Shown: piece by piece, positions 41,330 to 50,357 of the stretch | Numbering within the stretch: position 1 is the stretch's first letter | Layout of the letters: every line of letters starts with the position of its first letter | NCBI RefSeq assembly: GCF_927798175.1 | Contig: NZ_CAKMMP010000007.1 | Coordinates: 62,001-126,000 of the forward strand | Source: Paenibacillus sp. JJ-223 | GTDB lineage: Bacteria; Bacillota; Bacilli; Paenibacillales; Paenibacillaceae | Direction: 5' to 3' | DNA: 64,000 nt | Made by a program: the position numbers and the translations under genes | The notes under the pieces: generated by a model | What the model saw: the letters and a program-made list of their open reading frames with translations, nothing else | Database searches by the model: none | Told to the model about the DNA's origin: nothing

Positions 41330-42286
41330 TTATTTGTCAAAATTCACTTCTGGCGTTGTAAGCTTGTCATAGAAATCGACAACCTTATCCTTGTTCTCGG
41401 ACGAACGAAGCGCCATGGCCGAACGTGGGTGCTCATCCAACGTTCCAGTGATCATATAAGGCAAGATGTAACCCCACTCTTCTTTTTCACGGAGCGGAAC
41501 CATCAATTCCTCCAGTACGCCAAGCACCGGACGCAAGTTGTACTTGGTCCCTTTCAGATGCGCAACGAGCAATTCGGTCGGGCAGTTGCCCGCTGCACGC
41601 CCCATGCCGTAGACGGAGGCGTCGAGCAGTTCTACGCCGAGCTCGGCAGCCACCAGCGTGTTGGAGAAGGCAAGCTGCATGTTGTTGTGCGTATGCACGC
41701 CCAGACGTTTGTTCGGCAGATGCGTTTTGAATTTCTCCACCAGGTATTTCATGTCATTGTGATCCAAGCTGCCGTAGGAATCCACGATGTAGACTACATC
41801 CACCGAGCTTTCTTTGATCAGTTCAAACGATTCCAACAATTCATTTTCCATCACGTTGGACAATGCCATGATGTTCAGCGTTGTCTCATATCCCCGATCA
41901 TGGAATGTTTGTACCAGATCAAGCGCCTTGTCCACATCTTTGCTGTAGCATGCCACGCGAATCAAATCCAGCATGCTTTCACTACGGGGCAAAATGTCGC
42001 TCTCGTCCACGCGGCCGACATCAACCAGAGCAGACAGCTTTGTGTTGCCTTTGTTCGGGATGACTTTGCGCAGGAAATCATCGTTCAGGAAACGCCATGG
42101 ACCCGCGTTTTCTGCGCCTTTGAGCAGTTTGGGAGAATTTTTGTAGCCAATTTCCATATAATCAACGCCGGCTTCGTTCAATCCGGCATACAACCGCTGA
42201 ACGAAATCCACGCTAAAGTCCCAGTTATTGACCAATCCGCCGTCACGGATCGTACAATCCACAATTTTGCTATGATTTGTCTTCAT
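41330..42286 (-). CDS. DRE-TIM (HMGL-like) aldolase-domain protein
   Basis: A 318-residue TIM-barrel protein of the DRE-TIM/HMG-CoA-lyase-like superfamily: VDCTIRDGGLVNNWDF at the N-terminus (Asp-Arg of the catalytic block), YMEIGYKNSP, IVDSYGSL, and LGVHTHNNMQLAFSNTLVAAELG with the metal-binding HxHNN. Members include 4-hydroxy-2-oxovalerate aldolase and isopropylmalate synthase; lacking the C-terminal regulatory domain, this resembles the aldolase group. The reaction is not predicted. The ATG follows an AAAGGAGCAAATAA site. It is alone in its transcript. Confidence 0.82.
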   Translation of the reverse strand: MKTNHSKIVDCTIRDGGLVNNWDFSVDFVQRLYAGLNEAGVDYMEIGYKNSPKLLKGAENAGPWRFLNDDFLRKVIPNKGNTKLSALVDVGRVDESDILPRSESMLDLIRVACYSKDVDKALDLVQTFHDRGYETTLNIMALSNVMENELLESFELIKESSVDVVYIVDSYGSLDHNDMKYLVEKFKTHLPNKRLGVHTHNNMQLAFSNTLVAAELGVELLDASVYGMGRAAGNCPTELLVAHLKGTKYNLRPVLGVLEELMVPLREKEEWGYILPYMITGTLDEHPRSAMALRSSENKDKVVDFYDKLTTPEVNFDK

Positions 42287-42367
42287 TTATTTGCTCCTTT
42301 TCTCACCATCTTGTGTATTCCTCTCATGATACTTGAACGACACAAGAAAAGTAAAGGGATTACGGGT

Positions 42368-43684
42368 TTATTTTGCTCTTTCGGACTTCCAGATCCGGTC
42401 GATTTCCTTCAGCGCCTCATGGTCCGGAACTTTATTTCCATATCGCACTTCATTATAAGCATGCGGCAAAACCTCGGTCAGCCTGCTTTCCTCCCGTTTA
42501 TGGGTGCCCCGCTCACGACCGATGACCTCAGCCGCCTCCAAAGGGGTTGAGGAATCCGGTAAGCGCACACCCAACCGCTTGGCATTTCTGATCCAGCGCC
42601 CGTAATAATAACGCACACGTTCGGCATCTTCCGACGGCAGCGAATCCTTTTTCCGAAACCATGGTTTTCGTTTCTTCGCAGGCACTTGCAGCGATTCGCT
42701 GACATCCATATAAGCGGTAATCGGCTCTTTCTTGGATTCGGCAGGTTCCAGCCAACGTTTAAAACGCTCAACCCATTTGATGAACACTCTTTTGCCCAAG
42801 CGCACAACCAGCCAGAAGATGACCACTGCGACGAGTCCCAAGACTGCCCAACCGAGAATATTCCACAGCATGGACGGCTCTCCCGGCGAACCCTCGGCTT
42901 CCCCAGGAAACATCAACGGCTCATTGGCAGCGGAAGGAGGCGGAGGCGGTTCAGAGGAAGAAGACGAACCCAATAGCGATCGGATCCAAGACAGCAAACG
43001 GTCTCGCAGCGGAACCAGCCAGGCGGCCAAGCTTGGAAAAGCTCCAATGGCGCCAATCACGACCAACAGGACAAGCAAACGAACATGATTGGCCCTGACA
43101 AATTCCTTCAGCACCATTCTCCGATTGCCGTCGTTCAGCATGGCCCGGTCCAGTTGGGCGAAATAAATGCCAAGCAACCAGGCAACAAAGCTGATCCCCC
43201 CCGATACATAGAGCGTGTTGTTATACGGCTGCAAAACTCGGAAAGGTTCCAGACTGGAGACGGCACTTGCCACAATTGCTCCAGCGACGCCAAACATTTG
43301 CAGCCTCCAGCTCAACGTGGACCTCAGTTCAGGCTCGGGAGTCAATCCCATATATGCGGCGAATGCTCCCCATACCGCCACTGAAACCAGATCCAACAAG
43401 GGTAATGAGAATGGCAAGGCAACAACCATGGCCAACATGCCCATGACGAATGACGCGCCCAAGCGCAACCATGCCTTTCTCCGTGTCCCCCTATATCTTC
43501 TCCCTACGATTACGCCCAGCAGTCCTGCCCCGCCATGAACCATCAAGAGAATGAAAGGCAGACGCGTGCCTGAGTATAGCCCGGTGACAACAAGCAGCGG
43601 ATACATATAAATGCCTTGCAGCCATACTGCCCACAATGAACGCCAGAACCAACGATCGTCGGAAAAAAATTCAACCTTTGTCAC
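42368..43684 (-). CDS. DUF4129-type membrane protein of the MoxR/DUF58 operon
   Basis: A 438-residue membrane protein with about seven to nine hydrophobic segments, a Ser/Pro-rich extracytoplasmic stretch (GSSSSSEPPPPPSAANEP), and a basic cytoplasmic C-terminus ending in RVRYYYGRWIRNAKRLG and TPLEAAEVIG, a DUF4129-like tail. No catalytic motif is visible; the transglutaminase domain often fused at this place is absent. It is the last gene of a three-gene operon with DUF58 and MoxR, joined by a four-base overlap. Related operons are linked to cell-envelope integrity and metallo-protein assembly. Confidence 0.75.
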   Translation of the reverse strand: MTKVEFFSDDRWFWRSLWAVWLQGIYMYPLLVVTGLYSGTRLPFILLMVHGGAGLLGVIVGRRYRGTRRKAWLRLGASFVMGMLAMVVALPFSLPLLDLVSVAVWGAFAAYMGLTPEPELRSTLSWRLQMFGVAGAIVASAVSSLEPFRVLQPYNNTLYVSGGISFVAWLLGIYFAQLDRAMLNDGNRRMVLKEFVRANHVRLLVLLVVIGAIGAFPSLAAWLVPLRDRLLSWIRSLLGSSSSSEPPPPPSAANEPLMFPGEAEGSPGEPSMLWNILGWAVLGLVAVVIFWLVVRLGKRVFIKWVERFKRWLEPAESKKEPITAYMDVSESLQVPAKKRKPWFRKKDSLPSEDAERVRYYYGRWIRNAKRLGVRLPDSSTPLEAAEVIGRERGTHKREESRLTEVLPHAYNEVRYGNKVPDHEALKEIDRIWKSERAK

Positions 43685-44796
43685 GCACTCACCGCCCTGC
43701 TGTCAGTCTGTACCTCGACGACAGGAAGAATAGTCACCTTGTGTCCCTGTTCCTGCAAACGTGCAATCTCCCGCTCCATCGCTTCGGAAACATAAGATGT
43801 GATCAGGAGATAGCTGTACGCCTGCTCGGCAAGTTCACCATATTCTGCTTCGGTCCGCAGAAACTGTTCCATCGGGGTCATGCATTTGAGCTCTACCTCA
43901 GCCATGGCCTCCAGCAGCAGTTCCAGGTGCGGCGTTCCATAGTCCGGTTCAATGCGCAGCGGATCCTGCCCCCCTTTGGCCCGATAGCCGTTGTGCGCGA
44001 AACCGACAGGAAGCCCCCTGCGGACAGCATCTCCTGCAACCGTGGCCGCATAACTTAGCGCGCGTTCGATCACGTCCGGGCGGGTCACCACGCTCCACAT
44101 TTCTGCCGATTCCTGAACGTTCACGATAATCCATGACTGCGGATCAGCCGACCATCCCTGTTTGTACACTTGCAGCTCGCCGGTTCTCGCGCTTGCCTTC
44201 CAATGAATCCGATTCATCGGATCCGTCGGGCCATATGGCCTCACCCCCAAAATAAGGAACGGGTCCTCCACGATCCAGCGCGAGACCTCCACCTCGCCTT
44301 GCCAGATCTGATATATGGACGGCATATCCTCTTCGGCGACCAAAGCAGGATATACCACCATAGAGAGTTCCACGGGCAGCGGTTTGGAGAAACTCCATAA
44401 CCCAAACAAGTCTCCTCCCGTCATCGTGACCGTATTCATGGTGTAAATCCCGCGACGGGCGCATGTAAAAGGATGCCTCCGGGTAATGCGGGTAAATGGT
44501 TTTAACGTAAATATGCTTTTATGGTTCTGATAGATGTCTCCCTGGCTAATATCCACACCCGAGCCGCTTCGAAATATAAACGAGCCTGGCATCATGGCCT
44601 CCAATCTGAGCCAAGGAACCGAGAAACGCTTCTCGTTAGCGATCGTTTCAATCATTTCAACCTGTTCCCCGGCATAACAACGCCTTTTGCTGAATTCCCT
44701 GGCATATGTCATCCTTCGCAGAGCCGGGCGCCCAAACACCAGACCATGCAGTCCGATGACAACCCCTCCAACAACGATTAGCCATAGCAGTGCCAT
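43681..44796 (-). CDS. DUF58 (von Willebrand-like) protein
   Basis: A 371-residue DUF58 protein: one or two N-terminal membrane segments, then the family core VRPYGPTDPMNRIHWKASAR with GELQVYKQ, and YLLITSYVSEAMERE. DUF58 proteins act with MoxR AAA ATPases, perhaps as vWA-like adaptors. An ATG at 44796 and a GTG at 44808 are both possible starts; neither has a strong ribosome site, and the GTG would overlap the MoxR end by eleven bases. Confidence 0.85.
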   Translation of the reverse strand: MALLWLIVVGGVVIGLHGLVFGRPALRRMTYAREFSKRRCYAGEQVEMIETIANEKRFSVPWLRLEAMMPGSFIFRSGSGVDISQGDIYQNHKSIFTLKPFTRITRRHPFTCARRGIYTMNTVTMTGGDLFGLWSFSKPLPVELSMVVYPALVAEEDMPSIYQIWQGEVEVSRWIVEDPFLILGVRPYGPTDPMNRIHWKASARTGELQVYKQGWSADPQSWIIVNVQESAEMWSVVTRPDVIERALSYAATVAGDAVRRGLPVGFAHNGYRAKGGQDPLRIEPDYGTPHLELLLEAMAEVELKCMTPMEQFLRTEAEYGELAEQAYSYLLITSYVSEAMEREIARLQEQGHKVTILPVVEVQTDSRAVSA

Positions 44797-44797
44797 C

Positions 44798-45766
44798 TTA
44801 TCGCCCACTGCCTAGAGCGGCATTTTCAGTAGGTACGTCGATTCGTCCAAGCAGATCGTCAATGATGCGTTCCGCCATGCCTTCCTGTTGGCGCACTCTG
44901 TTCCGCAGCACCAATCTGTGGGCCAGCACGGGCTTGGCCAGCAGCTTGATGTCATCAGGAAGCACATAATCCCTGCCATGCAGCGCTGCCCAAGCCTGGC
45001 TAGCTTTTAGCAGCGCCTGTGCTCCACGGGGGCTGACTCCGAGAGACAGTTCGGGATGGCTGCGGGTCTCTTCCGCCAAATGGGTAATGTATCGCAGCAG
45101 ATCTTCCTCGATTTGCACGGAACGATATGCTTCTTGAGCCTGCAGTAACCGCTCCCTTGTGACGATTGCGGTTAAGGCAGCTGCAGATCTCCCCGCCACG
45201 GTACGTCTCAAAATCTCGACGCTTTCATCCAAACTGGGATATCCCATACGGATTTTCATCATGAAACGGTCCATCTGCGCCTCAGGCAACGGGAACGTTC
45301 CTTGATTGTCGACTGGATTTTGGGTCGCGATTACGACAAACGGCTTTTCAAGCCGTTTGGTTATGCCGTCAATGCTGATTTGGCCCTCCTCCATGCATTC
45401 CAGCAGACTGGACTGGGTACGCGGTGTGGCTCGGTTGATTTCATCGGCAAGGACGAAATTCGCGAACAAAGGGCCTTTCCGGAATTCGAAATCCCCTTGC
45501 TTTTGATTGAAAAAGTGAATGCCCGTCAGATCGGATGGCAACAAATCCGGCGTAAACTGAATGCGCTGAAAGGAGCAATCCACCGAAGCAGCGATCGATT
45601 TGGCCAGCATCGTTTTCCCCGTGCCGGGCACATCCTCAAGCAGCACATGCCCTGACGCAACCATCGCCGTCAACACCAGCTCCACCGTAAAATCTTTGCC
45701 TACAATCACTTGCCCGACATGCTCCAACACATGATTTTTCAACTGTTCCATTTCCCGAATATCCAA
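44798..45766 (-). CDS. MoxR-family AAA ATPase
   Basis: A 322-residue MoxR ATPase: Walker A EDVPGTGKTML, Walker B FVLADEINRATPRTQS, sensor VIATQNPVDNQGTFPLPEAQ, arginine-finger segment and a C-terminal lid LGVSPRGAQALLKA. These chaperone-like ATPases insert metals or assemble complexes with a vWA partner. It is the first gene of the operon and overlaps the DUF58 start. The ATG follows AGGAAGGTAGG, with twelve bases spacing. Confidence 0.93.
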   Translation of the reverse strand: MDIREMEQLKNHVLEHVGQVIVGKDFTVELVLTAMVASGHVLLEDVPGTGKTMLAKSIAASVDCSFQRIQFTPDLLPSDLTGIHFFNQKQGDFEFRKGPLFANFVLADEINRATPRTQSSLLECMEEGQISIDGITKRLEKPFVVIATQNPVDNQGTFPLPEAQMDRFMMKIRMGYPSLDESVEILRRTVAGRSAAALTAIVTRERLLQAQEAYRSVQIEEDLLRYITHLAEETRSHPELSLGVSPRGAQALLKASQAWAALHGRDYVLPDDIKLLAKPVLAHRLVLRNRVRQQEGMAERIIDDLLGRIDVPTENAALGSGR

Positions 45767-45842
45767 GACGCACCTACCTTCCTTTCTCCAAAAACGCTAT
45801 TTATGTAAACGTATTCCTTATAACGATAACTCATTTCATCCA

Positions 45843-45890
45843 ATAAAAAAACAACAGGCATCCGCCAAATTCGCCGGACTCCTGTTGTTT
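45843..45890 (-). terminator. Terminator of the histidine kinase gene
   Basis: AACAACAGG/CCTGTTGTT arms with an inner stem, then seven T on the minus strand, just past the kinase stop. Confidence 0.85.
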
Positions 45891-45898
45891 GGCATGGG

Positions 45899-47005
45899 TT
45901 AAACCAGTGGCAGCTTGATGATAAAAAGGGTCCCCTCGCCCTTTTGGCTTTCAACTGCAATCGTGCCTCCATGGTTTTTGATGATTCGGTAACTGACCGA
46001 CAGTCCAAGTCCGGTTCCGCTTTCTTTAGTCGTAAAGAACGGATCAAACAAGCGAACAAGCGTGTTATGGTCCATGCCCTGTCCGTTATCGGCGATGGAG
46101 ATTTTAACGTATCGGTTTTCTATGGCCGTGGAAATGCGAATGAGCCCCGCATGTTCCTCCCCTACATCTTCGATGGCATCCATCGCGTTTTTTACCATAT
46201 TCAGAATAACCTGCTTAATTTGCTTGACATCAATGGACACATTCATCGACGCATCAGTCGCCACATCCAGCGTGATCTCGCATCCCTTCATTAAACCTTC
46301 GCTCTCTGTGAGCAATACCACTTCTTTCAGAAGGGAATCCACGGACATAATGGTCTTCTGAGGTGCCGAAGGCTTCGAAGAGTTCAGAAATTCATAAATG
46401 ATATCATTTGCCCTATCGATCTCGGTCAGTATGATTCGGGCATATTCATCCTTGCCGAGCTGCAGCAGATGGGGACGGAGCAGCTGAATGAAGCCGCGGA
46501 TGGCCGTTAGCGGATTGCGGATCTCATGGGCGATCGAAGCCGAAATACGTCCCAGCATCGCAAGCTTGTCATTTTGATAAGCGGTTTGTTCGATTTGTTT
46601 ATAGTCGGACACGTCCTTAACGCTGAATAAAAAATCTCCATCCATCTGGTCGCCATAGGTTACGGTAACCAGCCAATGCCTTCCATACTCATCAATAAGC
46701 TCATGATAGCGCTTACGGTGAAAGATAGTCTCCCGATAAATACGCAGGATCTTCTTTTTTTTGTATCGGCTCATTTGCGGATGATGCAGCATTTCCATCA
46801 GGGTGCAGCCACTCAACAAACTTCTGGGCAGCTCCAACAGTTTCGCCATCTGAACATTAATGAATGTCAGAACACCGTTGCTGTCAAACAACATGATCCC
46901 GCTATCCAGATGCTCCAGCACATTCTCATACTTATTATTATCCAGATGCACGTTAGGAAGCCCGTTTGTTGGTTGAATCACTGTTTCCTGAAATTCACTA
47001 ATCAT
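45899..47005 (-). CDS. PAS-domain histidine kinase, sporulation-kinase type
   Basis: A soluble sensor kinase of 368 residues. A PAS domain spans about 30-150 (LEHLDSGIMLFDSNGVLTFIN), then the HisKA H-box ASIAHEIRNPLTAIRGF, the N-box NMVKNAMDAI, G1 IADNGQGM, F-box LFDPFFTTKESGTGLGL and G2 KGEGTLF. No membrane segment, as in KinA or KinE. It probably feeds a Spo0F-type phosphorelay, but no response regulator adjoins it and the partner is unknown. The ATG at 47005 has AAGGAGGAACCTGAC; an ATG 17 codons upstream does not. Confidence 0.9.
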   Translation of the reverse strand: MISEFQETVIQPTNGLPNVHLDNNKYENVLEHLDSGIMLFDSNGVLTFINVQMAKLLELPRSLLSGCTLMEMLHHPQMSRYKKKKILRIYRETIFHRKRYHELIDEYGRHWLVTVTYGDQMDGDFLFSVKDVSDYKQIEQTAYQNDKLAMLGRISASIAHEIRNPLTAIRGFIQLLRPHLLQLGKDEYARIILTEIDRANDIIYEFLNSSKPSAPQKTIMSVDSLLKEVVLLTESEGLMKGCEITLDVATDASMNVSIDVKQIKQVILNMVKNAMDAIEDVGEEHAGLIRISTAIENRYVKISIADNGQGMDHNTLVRLFDPFFTTKESGTGLGLSVSYRIIKNHGGTIAVESQKGEGTLFIIKLPLV

Positions 47006-47467
47006 GTCAGGTTCCTCCTTTTCACGTAAATGATAAACTTGCCATTCGGACATCATATCATCACAGAAACAGGAAGGGCCGATTTTTGTTGTTCATTACC
47101 GGTGCCCTTTCATTAAGGGAGCTTAGCCGAAATATGGATTGCATGTCCGGAACTCAGGCTGCTCTGCATTCCCGGTAACCAGTAAACGATCCCGAAAAAT
47201 AAGATGAAGGTTCCATTCTAAGCTTATCCTATTCCAAAAAACAAACCAATTTTTGCTCCGCCACTTTCGCAAGTCTGTTTTTATCATAGACAAGTTTATG
47301 GAAGAGAGTCAATCGGAGAAAGTGTCGAATGGAAATTATTTTAAGAAAAAACTCGAATCGGCGGACGGCTGTATTCAAAATGAATGCATGAAAGCGAAGC
47401 CAATCCGCAAACTGCGAATCCGCTTCGCTTCAGAAAAAAACATCTATTCAGCGGATAAAGGCATCAC
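47006..47467. other. Non-coding gap with short repeats
   Basis: No convincing gene. A 20-codon frame, MEIILRKNSNRRTAVFKMNA, starts after GGAGAAAG at about 47327 on the plus strand but has no family. A hairpin AAGCGAAGC...GCTTCGCTT (47392-47430) may end the following minus-strand gene; it lacks a T-run. Confidence 0.35.
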
Positions 47468-47884
47468 CTAGAGTCCGCTTTTGTTATGCTGAATCTTCAA
47501 TCTGCGCTGGCTCATAACGGCAAGGCGTCGTTTCAGCTCGCTTTCCCACTTCTCATCCTTCATTTCCTTGGCAAGCCGCAGCAAATCAAGCGACATGTCG
47601 ATCTGGCGCTGTACAATGACGAGCGCATCCTCGCTCTCCCTGCTGATGCAGTTTTCGAAGATGGCGTCTTCGTCCTCGGTGACGTAGTCTTGAAAGTCGA
47701 TTTCGGAAGCACCGTCTCCATGCGCGTATTCAGCCAAAATCTCATATTCGTTTTCCACTTTGTAATGCACCTCGACCCGGTGGCATACCGGGCAAAACAG
47801 CAGGGGAACATTATGAACCTGGGTTCGGTAGTGCTTCAGTGTGCCCTTTGTTCCCACCATACTTGCCCCACAGCAGTAACTCAT
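47468..47884 (-). CDS. Conserved small protein with CxxC-type cysteines
   Basis: A 138-residue, charged protein. The N-terminus has MSYCCGASMVG followed by LFCPVCHRVEVHYKVE, giving two cysteine pairs that could bind zinc, in the manner of YgiT-like ribbons. The rest is acidic and then basic helical (VQRQIDMSLDLLRLAKEM, ELKRRLAVMSQRR). I do not recognise the family. The ATG follows AAGGAGG and the gene has no operon partner. Confidence 0.65.
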   Translation of the reverse strand: MSYCCGASMVGTKGTLKHYRTQVHNVPLLFCPVCHRVEVHYKVENEYEILAEYAHGDGASEIDFQDYVTEDEDAIFENCISRESEDALVIVQRQIDMSLDLLRLAKEMKDEKWESELKRRLAVMSQRRLKIQHNKSGL

Positions 47885-48166
47885 TCTTGTTCATCCTCCT
47901 TCTAACGTGCCGAAAATTAACCGATATTGACTTTCAGGGTATCTCTGGCTCTTCCGTCCGGGGATGGTTTCATCCGTATTCAACATTTATAAAATAGTAT
48001 GTTCAGCAATGGTTCAACATGATTCTGGTTTTCATACCCTATTCGACTCTACATGGAGCGATTCCTCTTTTGAAGCCCCAAATACCTAACATTTATATTT
48101 TACATTAATAACACGTATTTATCTTCTATTAAACAACAATCATGGGCAATTTTCACAAAAAGGGTG
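47885..48166. other. Gap of about 280 bases
   Basis: A/T-rich sequence between the cysteine protein and the peroxiredoxin terminator; no gene or clear regulatory motif found. Confidence 0.4.
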
Positions 48167-48200
48167 CAAAAAGCCCTCATCCCTTACGGGGTGAGGGCTT
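48167..48200 (-). terminator. Terminator of the peroxiredoxin gene
   Basis: AAGCCCTCACCCC/GGGATGAGGGCTT followed by TTTTTGC on the minus strand. Confidence 0.85.
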
Positions 48201-48228
48201 GAACTTGTATTGTTCAAGTTGATTCGGC

Positions 48229-48768
48229 TTACAGGTTTTTGTCGCCTGGTTTCCAGTTCATTGCACACAATCCGCCGGATTGCAATGCTTGCAGTACGCG
48301 CAACGTTTCTTCAACGCTGCGGCCTACGTCATTGTGGTTCACCACTTGGTATTTCAATTCGCCTTCTGGATCGATGATGAACAGCCCGCGCAATGCAACG
48401 CCTTCTTCTTCGATCAGAACGCCGTAATCTTTAGCAACTTGTTTCGTGATATCGGAAGCCAGCGGGAAGTTCAGTTGGCCCAAACCGTTGCTGTCTTTAG
48501 GCGTGTTGATCCATGCTTTGTGGCTGTGCACGGAGTCAACGCTCACGCCGAGAATTTCGGTATCCAAAGCTTTGAATTGCTCGTAAGCATCGCTCAAAGC
48601 AGTGATTTCAGTAGGACACACGAATGTGAAATCCAAAGGATAAAAGAAAAATACGAGCCATTTACCGCGGTAATCGGACAGTTTAACGGAACCAAATTCT
48701 TGTCCGTCTCCTGTTACTGTCTCCATTGCAAAATCAGGTGCTGGTCTGCCAACCAAACGTTCTGCCAT
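48229..48768 (-). CDS. 2-Cys peroxiredoxin (AhpC/YkuU-like)
   Basis: A 179-residue thiol peroxidase reducing hydrogen and organic peroxides. The peroxidatic cysteine is in DFTFVCPTE (Cys51), the resolving cysteine in [11 protein letters not shown] (Cys168), and the C-terminal tail is short. It resembles B. subtilis YkuU more than AhpC. No AhpF is next to it. The ATG follows AAAGGAGG. A perfect PerR box lies about 170 bases upstream, near a good promoter, so induction by peroxide is expected. Confidence 0.93.
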   Translation of the reverse strand: MAERLVGRPAPDFAMETVTGDGQEFGSVKLSDYRGKWLVFFFYPLDFTFVCPTEITALSDAYEQFKALDTEILGVSVDSVHSHKAWINTPKDSNGLGQLNFPLASDITKQVAKDYGVLIEEEGVALRGLFIIDPEGELKYQVVNHNDVGRSVEETLRVLQALQSGGLCAMNWKPGDKNL

Positions 48769-48888
48769 AACTAAAATTCCTCCTTTGGGATTATGTAAGC
48801 CTCCTTGCGGAGTGCTTAGATCAGGACACGCTATGTCGCTTGTCCTGCGATGAATGATGTTGTGTACCGCATAACGAGTACATTTAAA

Positions 48889-48917
48889 ATGTTATCATTC
48901 GGACTTATCAAAGTCAA
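48889..48917 (-). promoter_or_regulatory. Promoter of the peroxiredoxin gene
   Basis: TTGACT, 17 bases, TAACAT on the minus strand, about 120 bases before the start codon. Confidence 0.6.
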
Positions 48918-48936
48918 GATTATAAACGTTATTTTT

Positions 48937-48951
48937 TTATAATTATTATAA
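48937..48951 (-). promoter_or_regulatory. PerR box
   Basis: TTATAATTATTATAA, an exact match to TTATAATnATTATAA, the known PerR operator. It lies 20 bases upstream of the -35 box and 186 bases upstream of the peroxiredoxin start. Confidence 0.85.
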
Positions 48952-48988
48952 ATAAGAAAATTTATTGACATTCTGTGCAGCAATCGTG

Positions 48989-49036
48989 AAAACAAGCAGC
49001 CCTCTACGATCCTGTCGGAAAGCAAAAGGCTGCTTG
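48989..49036 (-). terminator. Terminator of leuB
   Basis: AAGCAGCC/GGCTGCTT arms, then TTTTC, directly after the leuB stop. Confidence 0.75.
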
Positions 49037-49051
49037 AACGGTCAATACATA

Positions 49052-50137
49052 TTAAGCTTGTTTTTTGATCGCTGCAACGATCAGGTCGCCCATCTCGGTG
49101 GTGCTGATCGCCGTACTTTTGTCCACGGCGATATCACTCGTGCGGTGTCCGGCATTCAGCACTTCGGATACGGCCGCTTCGATGGCATCGGCGCCTTCCG
49201 CATAACCGAACGTTGTACGGAACATCAGGGCGAGCGAAAGAATGGTAGCGATCGGATTCGCCAAGCCTTGGCCGGCGATATCCGGAGCGGAGCCGTGCAC
49301 CGGCTCATAAAGGCCAAAGCTGCCTTCACCCAGCGACGCGGAGGCGAGCATGCCGATCGAACCGGTCAGCATCGCTGCTTCATCGCTAAGGATGTCGCCG
49401 AACATGTTTTCCGTAACGATCACGTCAAAGCTGGCCGGGCGGCGCAGCAATTGCATCGCGCAGTTGTCGACCAATACATGCTCCAGTTCAACGTCCGGAT
49501 AGTCCGGAGCCACGCGGTTAACGACTTCGCGCCAGAGGCGGGAGGTTTCGAGCACGTTCGCTTTGTCTACGGAAGCCAGCTTTTTGCGGCGTCCTTGCGC
49601 GATTTCGAATGCCTGGCGGACGATCCTTTCCACTTCCGTAACATTATAAGCACATGTATCCACGGCCTCTTGACCTTGATCGCTTTCGCGTCTGAACTTC
49701 TCCCCGAAGTAAATCCCGCCCGTCAGTTCTCGTACGACCATCAGGTCCGTTCCTTCCAACACTTCAGGTTTAAGCGTGGAAGCATCCTTCAGGCAATCGA
49801 ACACGACCGCCGGACGCAGGTTCGAGAACAAGCCAAGCTCTTTGCGAATGCCGAGCAAACCGGTTTCCGGGCGAAGCTCCTTGCTGTTATTATCCCATTT
49901 CGGACCGCCAACGGCACCAAGCAGAACCGCGTCAGCACTTTTACATACAGCCAGCGTTTCTTCAGGAAGCGGGGTTCCTTTCTCATCGATGGCGATTCCG
50001 CCGAACAGAGCATGCTCTGTTTCAAAACGGTAACCAAATACTTCCTCGGTGCGTTTCAATACTTTTTCCGCCTCGGCCACAACTTCGGGTCCGATTCCGT
50101 CACCCGCGATAACTGCAATCTTTTTTACATCTGCCAT
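49052..50137 (-). CDS. leuB: 3-isopropylmalate dehydrogenase
   Basis: Catalyses the NAD-dependent oxidative decarboxylation of 3-isopropylmalate in leucine biosynthesis. 361 residues from the ATG of MADVKKIAV, preceded by GGAGAGG. Seen: [44 protein letters not shown], and the metal-binding [28 protein letters not shown] and [17 protein letters not shown]. An intact enzyme. leuA, leuC and leuD are not adjacent; an aldo/keto reductase gene and ilvC follow on the right. A promoter-like TTGTAT, 18 bases, TGTAAT lies upstream. Confidence 0.96.
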   Translation of the reverse strand: MADVKKIAVIAGDGIGPEVVAEAEKVLKRTEEVFGYRFETEHALFGGIAIDEKGTPLPEETLAVCKSADAVLLGAVGGPKWDNNSKELRPETGLLGIRKELGLFSNLRPAVVFDCLKDASTLKPEVLEGTDLMVVRELTGGIYFGEKFRRESDQGQEAVDTCAYNVTEVERIVRQAFEIAQGRRKKLASVDKANVLETSRLWREVVNRVAPDYPDVELEHVLVDNCAMQLLRRPASFDVIVTENMFGDILSDEAAMLTGSIGMLASASLGEGSFGLYEPVHGSAPDIAGQGLANPIATILSLALMFRTTFGYAEGADAIEAAVSEVLNAGHRTSDIAVDKSTAISTTEMGDLIVAAIKKQA

Positions 50138-50357
50138 GGTTGTCCTCTCCTTACATCGTTTCATTCATTTCAAACGTATCGTTGAATCAACTCTCTCCTT
50201 TTTATCATATTACACGTCCATTTGACCAAGATATACAATCTATGACTTTAATAGATTTTGCCTATAAGAGAGTGAGCGTCGTTGTTCGTCCCCTTCCGTA
50301 TGGGTTACAATGGAAACGGTAATTCCATTTCAGGTTAGTACAGGAGGGATTGTAATC

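Noticed and set aside
47253-47471. 72-codon plus-strand frame in the kinase gap
   Set aside because: No ribosome site, no domain, and composition similar to non-coding sequence.
48965-50185. Plus-strand open frame of about 406 codons
   Set aside because: Antisense of leuB; no start signal or domain.
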